Shown: positions 4,763-5,259 of the stretch, piece by piece
Layout of the letters: each line of letters starts with the position of its first letter
How positions within the stretch are numbered: the stretch's first letter is position 1
Origin: an uncultured Clostridia bacterium
GTDB lineage: Bacteria; Bacillota; Clostridia; Christensenellales; UBA1242
Assembly (NCBI GenBank): GCA_905236445.1
Contig: CAJOPQ010000005.1
Coordinates: 1-5,259 of the forward strand
Length of the DNA: 5,259 nt
Direction: 5' to 3'
The notes under the pieces: generated by a model
What the model was told of the DNA's origin: nothing
Database searches by the model: none
The model's input: the letters and a program-made list of their open reading frames with translations, nothing else
Program-made: the position numbers and the translations under genes

Positions 4763-5259
4763 TTAGGCAGCAAGTACCTGTATATTTGATATATCTATAT
4801 CCATTAATGATTGCACAGCATGTAGAATATCCAACTTAACTCCCACATTCTTCAATCCAGAGCACACAACTAGCACCCCTTTGACTTTTGGCAAAATCTC
4901 CTTGACTATTAGTGGTTCTTGTCCATTTGATCCATCTAGAATAAGTGGAGTGGATACTTCCACGTTAGACGAGCCTGTATTAATTATTGATGTTGATGAA
5001 TTCTTATTTTGTGTAGTCTCTGCCAATACCAATTCTAGGCTAGAATCCAACGTGACCATAACCTCCACAGATTCTACTCCATCTATCTTGGAAAGAACTC
5101 TACACAGCTTGTCCTCAAGCATCTTACAATAATTAGCACTGGACACATAATAAGTATTCGCCTCATAATTATTCGCTTTAGCAGTTGCAGTTGACAAAGT
5201 GGTAGGCTCATTGCTCTTGATTAACAGCACACACACAACGCATAGCACAACAACAAGCA
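4763..5259 (-). CDS. spoIIIAG: Stage III sporulation protein AG (SpoIIIAG), 5'-truncated by the window edge
   Basis: SpoIIIAG is a mother-cell membrane protein of the SpoIIIA-SpoIIQ channel, which links mother cell and forespore during engulfment; its soluble domain forms a large ring related to secretion-system ring proteins. Seen here: 164 residues plus a TAA stop, with the frame still open at the right edge, so the cytoplasmic N-terminus and true start are missing. Visible residues 1-13 are the end of a hydrophobic membrane segment. A Ser/Thr/Asn-rich linker follows, then Y43-L48 and the family pattern IDGVESVEVMVTLDSS at about 58-73. A Ser/Asn/Thr-rich insertion (83-112) and a second conserved block, EPLIVKE...PKVKGVLVV (114-131), precede the C-terminal helix-strand that ends in NIQVLAA. 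The more usual Ala after VV is Cys132. The gene lies 24 nt upstream of spoIIIAH, as in the standard spoIIIAA-AH operon, whose sigma-E promoter would lie outside the window. Family assignment is firm; the start cannot be seen. Confidence 0.93.
   Translation of the reverse strand, partial: LVVVLCVVCVLLIKSNEPTTLSTATAKANNYEANTYYVSSANYCKMLEDKLCRVLSKIDGVESVEVMVTLDSSLELVLAETTQNKNSSTSIINTGSSNVEVSTPLILDGSNGQEPLIVKEILPKVKGVLVVCSGLKNVGVKLDILHAVQSLMDIDISNIQVLAA

Noticed and set aside
5246..5248. A start for spoIIIAG at GTG 5248.
   Set aside because: The reading frame stays open to the window edge and residues upstream continue the hydrophobic segment (LVVV), so the true start lies outside.
1..5259. CRISPR arrays, tRNA or rRNA genes, insertion sequences, riboswitches, phage or defence genes.
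   Set aside because: No direct repeats with spacers, cloverleaf, transposase or mobile-element ends were seen; almost all of the window is accounted for by seven conserved genes and short regulatory gaps.

Overview
The window is an AT-rich stretch in which every supported gene lies on the minus strand, so it reads right to left. It holds the end of the forespore-engulfment channel operon (spoIIIAG, spoIIIAH), an Asp23/Gls24 (YqhY-like) gene, and then nusB, xseA, xseB and proS. SpoIIIA genes followed by Asp23, nusB and xseAB is a conserved neighbourhood of endospore-forming Firmicutes. In Bacillus subtilis the accBC pair, and folD within the run, interrupt this order. Their absence and the low GC point to a member of the class Clostridia, probably a spore-former. 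I cannot name the genus or species from the sequence.

Layout from upstream (right) to downstream (left): spoIIIAG runs off the right edge (4763-5259) and is followed 24 nt later by spoIIIAH (4244-4738), which ends at a strong intrinsic terminator (4188-4235). A 160-nt gap holds a good sigma-A-type promoter with an extended -10, which drives the Asp23-family gene (3706-4083). A second intrinsic terminator (3662-3697) closes that unit. Then comes a tight run: nusB (3192-3635), xseA (2011-3192, overlapping by one base), xseB (1802-2008) and proS (114-1790, 11 nt after xseB). A long imperfect hairpin with a T-rich, hexamer-repeat tail ends the window (1-103).

The genes fall into three functional groups: a sporulation-specific channel (SpoIIIAG ring component, and SpoIIIAH, partner of forespore SpoIIQ); a small Asp23-family protein; and a housekeeping run for transcription antitermination (NusB), DNA repair (both subunits of exonuclease VII) and prolyl-tRNA charging (ProS). 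Three genes (Asp23, nusB, xseB) look best started a few codons inside their longest open frame, because a good Shine-Dalgarno sequence sits just ahead of an internal ATG.

I see no undescribed system here. The points most worth checking are regulatory. nusB has almost no room for its own promoter after a strong terminator. proS sits where ispA is often found and has no T-box leader. The terminator at the left edge has an unusual repeat tail.
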